Source: JAMZMI01 sp049115715 (GTDB taxonomy: Bacteria; Bacteroidota; Bacteroidia; Cytophagales; Cyclobacteriaceae). Taken from it: a DNA stretch of 64,000 nt. Each line of letters begins with the position of its first letter. The stretch's first letter is position 1. The notes below the pieces were generated by a model. That model had not been told where the DNA came from and searched no databases. It saw only the letters and a program-made list of their open reading frames with translations. Where the stretch lies: NCBI GenBank assembly GCA_049115715.1, contig JAGDZQ010000007.1, positions 55,304 through 119,303 on the forward strand. Reading direction: 5' to 3'. Positions 8,930-17,815 of this stretch are shown here, in pieces. The position numbers and the translations under genes are program-made.

Positions 8930-9538
8930 CTAATTACTTTTTATTTCTTTATTGACTTCTCTAACAAACTTGATCACATCATCTTTCCCTGCTCCTGTTA
9001 CTGTTGAAGTTTGAAAAGAAATAGGAATTTCGTCCCACCTCTTCTTCATTTCCCTTTTGAAATGAGCAATGCTAGCTGCAGTCTTATTATGCTTTTGCTT
9101 ATCAATCTTCGTGAAAATCAAGCTTAAAGGAATTCCTAATTCTCCAAGAGAATCAACAAATTCCAGATCTATTTTCTGTGGTTCTATGCGAGAGTCAATT
9201 AAAACGAATACACAATGCAGATTTTCCCTTGTTTCAAAGTATTCTGCTATCATCTTTTTCCACTTAGCTTTCTCCGTCTTACTCACATTGGCCCAGCCAT
9301 ACCCAGGTAAATCAACCAAATACCAATCATCATCTATGAGAAAATGATTGATCAATTTCGTTTTTCCTGGCTTGGAAGAAACCTTTGCCAATTTGCCATG
9401 ATTGGTTAGTAGGTTGATAAGCGACGATTTACCAACATTTGACCTTCCAATAAAAGCGTACTCGGGGATTTTTGTTGCAGGGCACTGCGACACTTCACTA
9501 CTGCTCTTGACAAAGAGGGCTGTTTTAATTGGCTTCAT
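8930..9538 (-). CDS. engB: Ribosome-assembly GTPase EngB/YihA
   Basis: A 202-aa GTPase of the YihA/YsxC/EngB family, needed for late assembly of the large ribosomal subunit. Motifs in order: G1 GRSNVGKSS (31-39), G2 in KPGKTKLIN, G3 DLPGYGWA, G4 TKIDK, and G5 near SFQTSTVTGAG. Full length. First gene of the minus-strand run, divergent from ubiE with a 61-base gap. Confidence 0.96.
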   Translation of the reverse strand: MKPIKTALFVKSSSEVSQCPATKIPEYAFIGRSNVGKSSLINLLTNHGKLAKVSSKPGKTKLINHFLIDDDWYLVDLPGYGWANVSKTEKAKWKKMIAEYFETRENLHCVFVLIDSRIEPQKIDLEFVDSLGELGIPLSLIFTKIDKQKHNKTAASIAHFKREMKKRWDEIPISFQTSTVTGAGKDDVIKFVREVNKEIKSN

Positions 9539-9599
9539 CTAATAAATTTTAACAATGCAGCGAAACGCGCAGTTAAAGAATTAATATTGCATTCAAGTT

Positions 9600-10322
9600 A
9601 TGACCGTATTACCATACAAAGATAAGCAGGCATCTAAGAAAGAGCAGGTAGCGACTATGTTTGATAACATCAGTAGCAACTATGATTTTCTAAATCACTT
9701 TCTAAGTCTCGGGATCGACATCCTGTGGAGAAAAAAAGCCATCAAACAACTCAAAGAAATTCAGCCCAAGCTGATCCTCGACATTGCAACCGGAACAGGT
9801 GATTTTGCCATAGAAGCACTTGCCCTCAAACCCAATAAAGTAGTAGGTGTTGATATCTCCGAGGGAATGCTGGAAGTGGGTCGCAAGAAGATGAAGAAAA
9901 AAAAGATTGACCATATCATCGAAATGCATAGCGGTGATTCGGAAGGTCTACTCTTCCCTGACAATAATTTCGACGCAGTGATCGTTGCTTTTGGAGTAAG
10001 GAATTTCGAAAACCTGGAAAAGGGTTTGGCAGATATGTATAGGGTTTTAAAAGAAGGAGGAAAAGTTGTGATTCTGGAGTTTTCGAAACCAAGAACTTTC
10101 CCTTTCAAGCAACTTTATCAGTTTTATTTCAAGTGGATTCTTCCCAAGGTTGGGAAGGTAATCTCGAATGATAATGCAGCTTATACATATCTACCTGAAT
10201 CTGTTCAAGAATTTCCGGACGGTCAGAATTTTTTAGATATCTTAGAGAAGATTGGATTTAAAAACACCCAATGCAAACCACAAACACTTGGTATAAGCTC
10301 CATCTATGTAGGTATCAAGTAG
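9600..10322 (+). CDS. ubiE: Demethylmenaquinone methyltransferase
   Basis: A 240-aa SAM-dependent methyltransferase, UbiE/MenG, which makes menaquinone in the last step of its synthesis. The SAM motif LDIATGTGDFA is at ~60-70; VVGVDISEGML, FDAVIVAFGVRNFE and KVVILEFSKP follow, and the family end motif PESVQEFPDG is present. In a Bacteroidota genome its product should be menaquinone rather than ubiquinone. The 3' end overlaps the start of porT by 52 bases. Confidence 0.95.
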   Translation: MTVLPYKDKQASKKEQVATMFDNISSNYDFLNHFLSLGIDILWRKKAIKQLKEIQPKLILDIATGTGDFAIEALALKPNKVVGVDISEGMLEVGRKKMKKKKIDHIIEMHSGDSEGLLFPDNNFDAVIVAFGVRNFENLEKGLADMYRVLKEGGKVVILEFSKPRTFPFKQLYQFYFKWILPKVGKVISNDNAAYTYLPESVQEFPDGQNFLDILEKIGFKNTQCKPQTLGISSIYVGIK

Positions 10323-11065
10323 TCACACTACTATTTGTATTGTTTGCGAATCAAGCTATCTCGCAAAATTACAATACAGATAACTTGACGGACTATGATA
10401 ACGAATGGATCCATTATGGATATCATATGGGTATTCATAGCACCAAGTATAGGATCAAATATGCTGACATTTATTCTACTGCTGCTTTGGATTCATTGCA
10501 TTCTGCTGCTCCAGAAAATTCACCCGGATGGAGAACTGGTTTCGTTGTAAACATGCGATTGGCCAGATATCTCGACGTAAGATTACTACCTACGGTTAGT
10601 TTTTCTGATTATACGATGACTTACAGATTCACAGACGGTCGCATATTGAGAGACACAAAAGATCTTACTACTGTAGAGCTTCCAATCTTACTAAAATATA
10701 AATCTGCGCGAAGGGGCAACATCGCCATGTATACAGTCGCAGGAATCAATAATGCTATTGAGGTTGCTGGTCGTGGTGATAATTTCGACACACAGAACAA
10801 TCTTAAGCTTAAAAACTACAACGTATCATTGGATGCAGGAATTGGGTTTGATCTGTATTTCCCTCTCTTTAAATTTTCTCCTGAGATCCGATATAACTGG
10901 GGACTAAGAAATATGCTACCGGGCGAAAAAGGAATCTATAGCATTCCTTTCAAGGATTTGAGTTTTGAGAGTTTTGCTTTCTATATCACATTCGAAGGAG
11001 GCCCCTCCTATCTCAAGTACCTAAGAAAGAAAAACAAAAAGAAGCGAAGAGACGAAAGCGGATAG
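10271..11065 (+). CDS. porT: Type IX secretion protein PorT
   Basis: A 264-aa outer-membrane beta-barrel protein of the PorT family, needed for the type IX secretion system. It has a signal peptide (hydrophobic VVTLLFVLFANQAISQ) and a beta-rich body with repeated aromatic strands. ubiE followed by porT is a familiar gene order in the phylum. The ATG at 10271 lies inside ubiE (52-base overlap); it is the only ATG that leaves a full signal peptide. The protein ends in a very basic tail (KKNKKKRR). A T9SS cargo protein is encoded at 25637-29653. Confidence 0.85.
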   Translation: MQTTNTWYKLHLCRYQVVTLLFVLFANQAISQNYNTDNLTDYDNEWIHYGYHMGIHSTKYRIKYADIYSTAALDSLHSAAPENSPGWRTGFVVNMRLARYLDVRLLPTVSFSDYTMTYRFTDGRILRDTKDLTTVELPILLKYKSARRGNIAMYTVAGINNAIEVAGRGDNFDTQNNLKLKNYNVSLDAGIGFDLYFPLFKFSPEIRYNWGLRNMLPGEKGIYSIPFKDLSFESFAFYITFEGGPSYLKYLRKKNKKKRRDESG

Positions 11066-11068
11066 TGG

Positions 11069-11527
11069 ATGAAGCATTTTCTAGTTCTTGGAGCAACCGC
11101 ACTCCTGGTATTTATCTTTACAGGATTCTTTTTCAGTTTTAAGTTTTTTAACCCGTTTGATCTTAATTATCACGATAGCCATATCACAGTATATCCCGCT
11201 ATTCTTGTTTTGATCGTATGGATATTCGTTTCATATATTTACTATAGTAATAAAGAATTCAGCCCCTCAAAACGAACTAAGATTGGCTCTATAATTTTAA
11301 TTTCATTCAACACTATAATTATTGGTTTTGCAGGCTATTTGAGCTTTTTAGCATATGCCTTTTGGGGACTGAGATTAGTAATCGAGTATTTTAGTTCTTC
11401 GAAAAAGGGAGCATACATTTACAATAATTTAATTTTGAGCGAAACTATCATTTGCATTACAATCCTCTGTCTTCTAGTATACGAAATAGTACTTATTAAA
11501 AGATTAAAAAGATTATTCATTCATTGA
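11069..11527 (+). CDS. Small integral membrane protein, 152 aa
   Basis: Four hydrophobic segments, at about residues 5-25, 42-60, 74-95 and 125-145, make this a polytopic inner-membrane protein. No recognised family. Between segments it has basic stretches (SPSKRTK, KRLKRL at the end). It starts 3 bases after porT, so it is probably co-transcribed; a link to secretion is only a guess from position. Confidence 0.7.
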   Translation: MKHFLVLGATALLVFIFTGFFFSFKFFNPFDLNYHDSHITVYPAILVLIVWIFVSYIYYSNKEFSPSKRTKIGSIILISFNTIIIGFAGYLSFLAYAFWGLRLVIEYFSSSKKGAYIYNNLILSETIICITILCLLVYEIVLIKRLKRLFIH

Positions 11528-11530
11528 AAT

Positions 11531-11568
11531 AAAAAACAATCTTAATTAATGAAAAAAACAATCTTAAT
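11531..11568 (+). repeat. Short direct repeat across a start codon
   Basis: The 16-mer AAAAAACAATCTTAAT occurs at 11531-11546 and again at 11553-11568, 22 bases apart. The second copy carries the first codons of the SDR gene (ATG at 11549). It looks like a small tandem duplication of the start region. Confidence 0.6.
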
Positions 11569-12304
11569 AACAGGAGCGACCAGCGGAATTGGGAAAGCCA
11601 CAGCGGAAATATTGGCAGAAAAAGGCCATAGAATAATTCTATGTGGCAGGAGAAAAGATAGATTAAACGAACTATCCAATATACTTGGAGAAAAGACCTC
11701 AGTCCATACACTTTCATTTGATGCGACTATCAAGGAGGATGTTTTTGCTGCAATCGAATCGATTCCAGATGATTGGAAAAAAATAGATGTTCTCATCAAT
11801 AATGCGGGAAACGCTCATGGATTTGATTTTATCCACGAAGCAAGCATTGACGATTGGGAATCTATGATTAACATTAATCTGAAGGGTCTGCTTTACGTGA
11901 CCAAAAGTGTTTTACCAGATATGGTCAAGAGAAAGTCAGGTCATATTATCAATATAGGTTCAATAGCTGGAATTGAATCTTATCCAAAAGGTGGTGTATA
12001 TAACGCATCCAAATACGCAGTAGATGGCCTCACCAAATCTATGAGACAGGACCTAATAGAACACAATATCAAGGTCTCTGAGATTAAGCCCGGGTTGGTC
12101 AACACAGAGTTTTCTAATGTAAGGTTCAAAGGAGATGATCAAAAAGCAGCAAAAGTCTATGAAGGGATGGACCCTTTGACGGCAAGCGATATTGCTGAAA
12201 TATTGGAATTTATCATTTCTCGACCAGCTCACGTTAATCTGGCAGATACATTAGTTTTACCGACAGCACAGGCTACTGCAACCATGGTACGCAGAAAAAA
12301 GTAG
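11549..12304 (+). CDS. SDR family oxidoreductase (YdfG-like)
   Basis: A 251-aa classical short-chain dehydrogenase. It has the NADP-binding GATSGIGKA (8-16) with CGRR after the second strand (favouring NADP), the NNAGNAHG motif, and the catalytic Ser-Tyr-Lys in NIGSIAG and YNASKYA. The sequence is closest to the YdfG type, which acts on 3-hydroxy acids such as serine or threonine and on small aldehydes. Genes before and after on the plus strand suggest a loose operon. Confidence 0.9.
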   Translation: MKKTILITGATSGIGKATAEILAEKGHRIILCGRRKDRLNELSNILGEKTSVHTLSFDATIKEDVFAAIESIPDDWKKIDVLINNAGNAHGFDFIHEASIDDWESMININLKGLLYVTKSVLPDMVKRKSGHIINIGSIAGIESYPKGGVYNASKYAVDGLTKSMRQDLIEHNIKVSEIKPGLVNTEFSNVRFKGDDQKAAKVYEGMDPLTASDIAEILEFIISRPAHVNLADTLVLPTAQATATMVRRKK

Positions 12305-12334
12305 GATTCCCTGATACAATTCAAAACACCCCAA

Positions 12335-13654
12335 ATGAAGCACATTTTACTATTAGGAGCTGGCAGATCTGCCAATGCGTTAATCGATTATCTACTTGAT
12401 CAGTGTCAAAAGAATGATTGGGAATTGATCATTTGTGATAAAAACGAACAAGGGGTTAAAGAAAAGTACCCAGGTGTCAAGGTCTTATCTTTTGACATTG
12501 AAAACACTGCTGAAGCCAATAAGATCATTTCATCTGTTGACTTGGTTATCAGTATGCTGCCTGCTCGATTTCATCCTATAGCGGCCAAAATATGCGCTGA
12601 TAAGGGCATAAACATGCTTACAGCTTCCTATGTAGACAAAGAGATAGAATCTCTTAATGAGACTTTCTCTAAAAACGGAGTTCTATGTTTAATGGAAATG
12701 GGTCTGGATCCGGGCATTGATCATATGTCCGCAATGAAGGTCCTAGACCAAATAAAGGCAGATGGGCATAAATTGGTTTCTTTTGAAACATTCACTGGTG
12801 GTTTGCTAGCAGACAATCTAGAATCCGATAATCCCTGGCAGTATAAGTTCACATGGAATCCTCGAAACGTCGTTCTAGCAGGAACAGGCAATGTGAAATT
12901 TCTTCAGGAGGGGCGTTTCAAGTACATCCCGTATCATAGGCTTTTTCAAAGAACAGAAGTCATTCATATTCCAGGATATGGATACTTCGAAGGCTATGCG
13001 AACAGAGATTCGCTTAAGTATTTGGACTTGTATAAGTTGAGGGGTATTCAAACGCTCTATAGAGGAACTTTAAGAAGACCTGGCTTTTGCAAAGCCTGGA
13101 ACATTTTCGTTCAATTGGGTGCTACAGATGATAGCTATCAGATGGAGCGTGTAGATGAAATGACGCACCGTCAGTTTATAAATTCTTTTCTTTCTTATAA
13201 TCCTGATGATTCGGTCGAGCTAAAAATTGCTCACTATATGAATATTAGCAGGGAGTCAGATGAAATATATAAACTCAAGTATCTGGGACTTTTTGATGAG
13301 GAAAAAGTTGGATTGAAAAAAGGCACTCCTGCACAAATACTAGAGCATATCTTGAAGAAAAAATGGACGCTTACGGAGCGTGATCAGGACATGATTGTAA
13401 TGTGGCACAAATTTGTCTATAGCTCAGAAGAGGGAAGAAAAGAGATTCATGCCAACATGGTTGCACTGGGGGATTCCAACCATACAGCCATGGCAAAGAC
13501 TGTCGGCCTCCCGTTGGGTATTGCAGCGAAACTGATTTTGAAGGGTAAGATTCCACTAAAAGGTGTGCATACTCCAACCGAAAGAGAAATTTACGATCCT
13601 GTTCTACAAGAGCTTAATGAAATGGGTTTTGATTTCAACGAAAGGACTATTTAG
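12335..13654 (+). CDS. Saccharopine dehydrogenase-like oxidoreductase
   Basis: A 439-aa enzyme of the saccharopine dehydrogenase family. The Rossmann glycine motif is at the start (LLLGAGRSANAL), the middle has MEMGLDPGIDHMSAM and TFTGGLLAD, and the C-terminal domain is typical (TMAKTVGLPLGIAAKLIL). In Bacteroidota this family belongs to lysine breakdown, where it splits saccharopine to 2-aminoadipate semialdehyde plus glutamate. No lysine-ketoglutarate reductase is adjacent, so the exact substrate is inferred. It starts 30 bases after the SDR gene. 13655-13805 is a 151-base gap where I see only a possible promoter. Confidence 0.88.
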   Translation: MKHILLLGAGRSANALIDYLLDQCQKNDWELIICDKNEQGVKEKYPGVKVLSFDIENTAEANKIISSVDLVISMLPARFHPIAAKICADKGINMLTASYVDKEIESLNETFSKNGVLCLMEMGLDPGIDHMSAMKVLDQIKADGHKLVSFETFTGGLLADNLESDNPWQYKFTWNPRNVVLAGTGNVKFLQEGRFKYIPYHRLFQRTEVIHIPGYGYFEGYANRDSLKYLDLYKLRGIQTLYRGTLRRPGFCKAWNIFVQLGATDDSYQMERVDEMTHRQFINSFLSYNPDDSVELKIAHYMNISRESDEIYKLKYLGLFDEEKVGLKKGTPAQILEHILKKKWTLTERDQDMIVMWHKFVYSSEEGRKEIHANMVALGDSNHTAMAKTVGLPLGIAAKLILKGKIPLKGVHTPTEREIYDPVLQELNEMGFDFNERTI

Positions 13655-13805
13655 TTCGAATATCGCTTTTGTATATCTATTGAGGTAAATCAAATAGCAT
13701 TCAAAGCATCGGTGCTCTATTCAAAGCTTGAATTGACCAGTTATCTAAAACTAGCGTGGTAAACTGATCTCAAGGCTAATATTTACACGTCTTAAACAGT
13801 ATATC

Positions 13806-15623
13806 ATGAAACCAAGCACCCCCTTTTTTCTCTCGATCCTATGCATTCTAGTACTAGGTTCTTGCCAAAATAATTCAGAGGATTCTAATCGAAATATATC
13901 GACAGTTTCTCAGGAAGCCAATATTTTCTTTGATGAATATTTCGATTTGACAGTGGATCGATCACCTCAATATCAAGGGTATCAGGGCATAAAAAAAGAC
14001 AATGATAAATGGGACGATATCTCCGATGAGTATGCTCAGGAGGGATTGGCAATCAAAAAAGAAAAGCTAAAATACCTGATAGATTCTATCAAACCAGCAT
14101 CTCTTGACAAGCAGACTCTGGTTTCATACAAGTTATTCAAACAAAAACTGGAAAATGAAATTGCTGACTTCAAATGGCGCTTCCACACCTACCCCATTAA
14201 TCAGATGAGGGGACTTCATTCCAGCATCCCCGCCTATCTAATCAACACACATCAGGTTGCGGATTCATCCGATGCTGCTGCATATATATCTAGGTTAAAT
14301 GCCATCCCCCCTCTCTTTGATCAACTGATTGAAAACTTGAAGGTCCGAGAAGAAAAAGGAATTGTCGCGCCAAAATTTGTATTTCCCCGTGTTATCGAAG
14401 ATTCCAGAAATTTATTGAAAGGTGCTCCTTTTGATGATGGGGAGGCAAGCACATTATTTGCCGATTTTCAATCTAAGGTGGGAAAATTAGAGATTTCAGA
14501 TAATGCTAAATCCGACTTAATTGCAGCTTCTGAAGTGGCGTTGATCGAAAAGGTAAGTCCTGCTTACAAAAAGTTGATTGCATTTCTCCAAGAGCTGGAG
14601 CAAAGAGCCTCTACTGATGATGGAGCCTGGAAATTCCCGGAGGGAGAAGCATATTATGAAACAAAGTTGAAAAGAACGACTACTACAGACTTAACGAATG
14701 AGGACATACACCAAATAGGCTTGAGCGAAGTAGATAGAATTCATAAAGAGATAAAGTCCATCATGAAGAAGGTAGAGTTCGATGGTTCATTAGCTGAATT
14801 TTTCACATTCTTAAAAGAGGACGATCAATTTTACTATCCTGATACGGATGAAGGCAAAATAGCTTACATAGATAGCGCAACAGCGATCATCGATAATATG
14901 AGAGATCAGTTGGACGATTTATTTATCACCAAGCCAAAAGCTTCAATGATTGTTAAGCGTGTGGAAGCGTTTAGGGAAAAATCTACTTCCAAAGCTTTTT
15001 ACCAACGTCCTGCTCCTGACGGTTCAAGGCCAGGAACTTATTATGCAAATCTTGGCAGCACGCGAAACATGCCCAAATTCGAAATGGAGGCACTTGCCTA
15101 TCATGAAGGAATCCCCGGACATCATATGGACAGAACCATCGCAATGGAGCTTGAGGGAATTCCAAAATTTAGAAAGTTTGGGAGTTATACAGCGTGTGTT
15201 GAAGGTTGGGGGCTTTACAGCGAGTTTATCCCAAAAGAGTTGGGAATGTACAGCAATCCATACTCAGACTATGGAAGGCTCGCCATGGAGCTATGGAGGG
15301 CTTGTAGGCTCGTGGTTGATACAGGGATACACTTTAAAAAGTGGACGCGCGAAGAAGCCATCGACTACTACCTAACAAATACTTCAGGCACAGAAAAAGA
15401 ATGTGTGAGAATGGTGGAAAGGCACATTGTGCTCCCGTCTCAAGCCACCGCGTACAAGATTGGGATGATGAAAATTCTAGAACTTAGAAGTACTGCAAAG
15501 GAAAAGCTTGGAGACAAATTTGATATCCGAGAGTTCCACGAGGTGATTTTGACCAGCGGCGCAATACCTCTGCAGTTGATGGAAGAAATGGTCATGGAAT
15601 GGGTTGCCTCGAAGGAGGCATGA
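13806..15623 (+). CDS. DUF885 lipoprotein, likely metallopeptidase
   Basis: A 605-aa exported protein with a lipobox (LVLGSCQ). It is a DUF885-family protein: the motif AYHEGIPGHHMD at about 431-442 gives an HExxxxHH zinc-binding pattern, and later segments (ACVEGWGLYSE, GTEKECVRMVERHIVLPSQATAYKIG) are characteristic. The family fold is peptidase-like and acts outside the cytoplasmic membrane; the substrate is unknown. Complete length. It runs convergent with trmN6. Confidence 0.88.
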   Translation: MKPSTPFFLSILCILVLGSCQNNSEDSNRNISTVSQEANIFFDEYFDLTVDRSPQYQGYQGIKKDNDKWDDISDEYAQEGLAIKKEKLKYLIDSIKPASLDKQTLVSYKLFKQKLENEIADFKWRFHTYPINQMRGLHSSIPAYLINTHQVADSSDAAAYISRLNAIPPLFDQLIENLKVREEKGIVAPKFVFPRVIEDSRNLLKGAPFDDGEASTLFADFQSKVGKLEISDNAKSDLIAASEVALIEKVSPAYKKLIAFLQELEQRASTDDGAWKFPEGEAYYETKLKRTTTTDLTNEDIHQIGLSEVDRIHKEIKSIMKKVEFDGSLAEFFTFLKEDDQFYYPDTDEGKIAYIDSATAIIDNMRDQLDDLFITKPKASMIVKRVEAFREKSTSKAFYQRPAPDGSRPGTYYANLGSTRNMPKFEMEALAYHEGIPGHHMDRTIAMELEGIPKFRKFGSYTACVEGWGLYSEFIPKELGMYSNPYSDYGRLAMELWRACRLVVDTGIHFKKWTREEAIDYYLTNTSGTEKECVRMVERHIVLPSQATAYKIGMMKILELRSTAKEKLGDKFDIREFHEVILTSGAIPLQLMEEMVMEWVASKEA

Positions 15624-15643
15624 TAGGTTAACAGCGATGATCG

Positions 15644-16351
15644 CTACAGATGCAGGTAATAATCTTTTAGAAGCTCAATGAAATCATGGGTATATCCAAC
15701 TTCAGCTTTTATAATGAGATTGGATTCTGATTTAGGTTTTTCAATTCTTGAGAAAGATTGAACAACTCTGAAAACCTTTGATCCCACTCTATCGAAAATA
15801 GTGATTTGATTGGTGAGGTGAAACGAATATTGAATAGCCAATTGACAAAAGGTCTGCGCTTCTCTTTCAGGGTATAGCACCCAAAAACTTCCATCCTCAG
15901 TCAACAAACGATCAATGCTCTTAATCAAATCGAGTTGATTCAATTCCTCCTCGTGTCTGGCTAGATTTCCTGAGGTAGATTTGGATGTCATAGACCCTCT
16001 GAAAAAAGGAGGGTTGGAAACAATCATATCATATTGCTCAGCAGTGTTATGATCCTGAATAGCACTGTGAAATACATTAAGGTTGGCATCCCAACTGCTA
16101 TTTTTAAAATTATCTCTAGCTTGCAAGAATGCAGCTGCATCAATCTCCACTGCATCAAAAAGCGTCTGTGGATATTTTTGGGCAAGCATGAGTGCCAGCA
16201 ATCCCGTACCGGTACCTATATCTAAAACATGTTTTGGGGAGCGATCAGGGTCTATCAATGCCCCAAACAGACATCCCTCTGTGGTGACTTTCATAGCACA
16301 TGATCCTTGATCGATCTTGAAGTGCTTGAACTGAAAATAACTATTGGGCAT
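15644..16351 (-). CDS. trmN6: tRNA1(Val) A37 N6-methyltransferase
   Basis: A 235-aa SAM methyltransferase of the TrmN6 (YfiC) family, which methylates A37 of tRNA-Val. It has VLDIGTGTGLLALMLAQ (~42-58), the acidic strand ending DAVEIDAAAF, and the N6-adenine motif SNPPFF. It begins with the family opening FQFKHFKIDQGSCAMKVTTEG. The start overlaps the stop of rnhA by one base, so it is in an operon with rnhA and marC. Confidence 0.93.
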   Translation of the reverse strand: MPNSYFQFKHFKIDQGSCAMKVTTEGCLFGALIDPDRSPKHVLDIGTGTGLLALMLAQKYPQTLFDAVEIDAAAFLQARDNFKNSSWDANLNVFHSAIQDHNTAEQYDMIVSNPPFFRGSMTSKSTSGNLARHEEELNQLDLIKSIDRLLTEDGSFWVLYPEREAQTFCQLAIQYSFHLTNQITIFDRVGSKVFRVVQSFSRIEKPKSESNLIIKAEVGYTHDFIELLKDYYLHL

Positions 16352-16809
16352 TAACCTTTGTTTTCATCTTCGAAAACTTTGTCAACCTTAAGATCTATTC
16401 CTTCTGCTGCTTCTACGGCAAGCTGATCACATCTTTCATTTTCAGGGTGTCCAGCATGTCCTTTGACCCATTGAAATTTTACTTTATGATTTTTGGAGGC
16501 TTCCAAATATTGTTTCCACAGATCAGCGTTCTTCTTCCCCTTAAAATTTTTCACCACCCAACCTTTGAGCCACCCCTTCTCTACTGAATCAACCACATAT
16601 TTGGAATCAGAATACACCACGACTTCCCATCCGGGTTTCTTGATTGCTTCGAGTGCTCTGATTACGGCAAGCAACTCCATCCTATTGTTGGTGGTCATTC
16701 GAAAACCTTCGGAAAGTTCCTTTCTTTTTCCCTGATAATCTAAGATGGCACCATATCCGCCATTACCAGGATTGCCTTTGGCTGCTCCGTCGGTATATAC
16801 TTTTATCAT
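16351..16809 (-). CDS. rnhA: Ribonuclease HI
   Basis: A 152-aa RNase HI, which cuts the RNA strand of RNA-DNA hybrids. All four catalytic residues are visible: Asp7 (YTDGAAKGNPG), Glu45 (NRMELLAV), Asp68 (YSDSKYV) and Asp128 (NERCDQLA), plus the His of GHAGHPENE. Full length. It overlaps marC upstream by 4 bases and trmN6 downstream by one base. Confidence 0.97.
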   Translation of the reverse strand: MIKVYTDGAAKGNPGNGGYGAILDYQGKRKELSEGFRMTTNNRMELLAVIRALEAIKKPGWEVVVYSDSKYVVDSVEKGWLKGWVVKNFKGKKNADLWKQYLEASKNHKVKFQWVKGHAGHPENERCDQLAVEAAEGIDLKVDKVFEDENKG

Positions 16810-17378
16810 AAAGTGATATTTGCTTTGAAGATTTTGATTGCGATTGATAATAAAATAATGCCGAAGACTTTTCTAAGGATGTTAAACCCGTTTGCTCCTA
16901 GCTTGCGTTCCAACCATCCACTTGTCTTCAATACTAAATAAACAAAAATGAGGTTAACAAAGACCCCAATCAATATATTGGACGTCTGATAGATAGCCTT
17001 GAGCGATATGAGAGTGGTCATAGTACCTGCACCCGCTATCAGCGGAAAGGCAATGGGAACTATGGAATGTGATCCAGAAACGTCGCTTTCGTCACTTTTA
17101 AAAAATTGAATACCAAGTACCATCTCCATTCCCAGGAAAAACATAATGAGGGCTCCAGCAATCGCAAATGACCCAATATCAATACCGAAAAGGTTCAAAA
17201 TACTCTCTCCGAGAAAAAGGAATGCGACCATTATAACACCTGAGACGATAGTCGCCTTTTCCGATTGGACGTGCCCCATCTTCTTCCTCAAATCAATGAT
17301 GATAGGTACGTTTCCTATAATATCTATTACAGAAAATAAAATAAGGGTTACCGAGAGTATTTCTTTGAAATCAAACAT
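16806..17378 (-). CDS. MarC-family membrane protein
   Basis: A 190-aa integral membrane protein with about six hydrophobic segments. The MarC-type pattern is visible: FSVIDIIGNVPI near the N-terminus, ALIMFFLGMEMVLG, and the PIAFPLIAGAGTMTTLI block. MarC proteins are inner-membrane proteins of unknown transport role (once thought to be antibiotic-resistance regulators). First gene of the marC-rnhA-trmN6 operon. Confidence 0.9.
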   Translation of the reverse strand: MFDFKEILSVTLILFSVIDIIGNVPIIIDLRKKMGHVQSEKATIVSGVIMVAFLFLGESILNLFGIDIGSFAIAGALIMFFLGMEMVLGIQFFKSDESDVSGSHSIVPIAFPLIAGAGTMTTLISLKAIYQTSNILIGVFVNLIFVYLVLKTSGWLERKLGANGFNILRKVFGIILLSIAIKIFKANITL

Positions 17379-17815
17379 ACATGGTCGTGATGCTGCAAAG
17401 CTAAAGCTTCAAATAGAAATTATTTCTCATCATAAGATAATGGTCTGACTATCAAAAATCATAATCGCAACAATAACCTAAAAAGCTTCATGTCCTATCC
17501 AGTTGGGAAATTTTGGATATCATGAAAGAAAATATCAACCCTCCACAATTAGAGGGTTATTTCCTAAACTCCACAAGTTTTATAAGAACAAATACTCTAG
17601 CGATTCAGGTGATTCCAGATGGACTGCATTGAAATGTTTTTCAAAATCTTTTCAATTTTTGGTAGGTGAAAGAGAATTCCAGTTCATCAATTTCTTTCAG
17701 TAGTTGACAATCTCCTGCTCCGATTCGGACTTGTTCAATACTTTTTTTTACTATCTTTATTTAGGAAAACTTCAAGAACCTACTCTCCGTTTGACAGGCT
17801 TCAACCAGATCGCCA
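17379..17815. other. Intergenic region with a short open stretch
   Basis: This 437-base gap has no convincing gene. A 36-codon open stretch at 17522-17632 (+) starts MKENINPPQLEG and contains FIRTNTLAIQVIPDGLH; its composition looks protein-like, and the next frame carries a few more plausible codons. It may be the remnant of a decayed gene, but I recognise no family. The 3' part carries a promoter-like pair for the TPR gene. Confidence 0.3.
17731..17759 (+). promoter_or_regulatory. Putative sigma-A-type Bacteroidota promoter
   Basis: TTG at 17731-17733 and TATCTTTA at 17752-17759 are 18 bases apart, close to the Bacteroidota consensus TTG / TAnnTTTG. It lies 57 bases before the start of the TPR protein at 17816. 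Confidence 0.4.
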
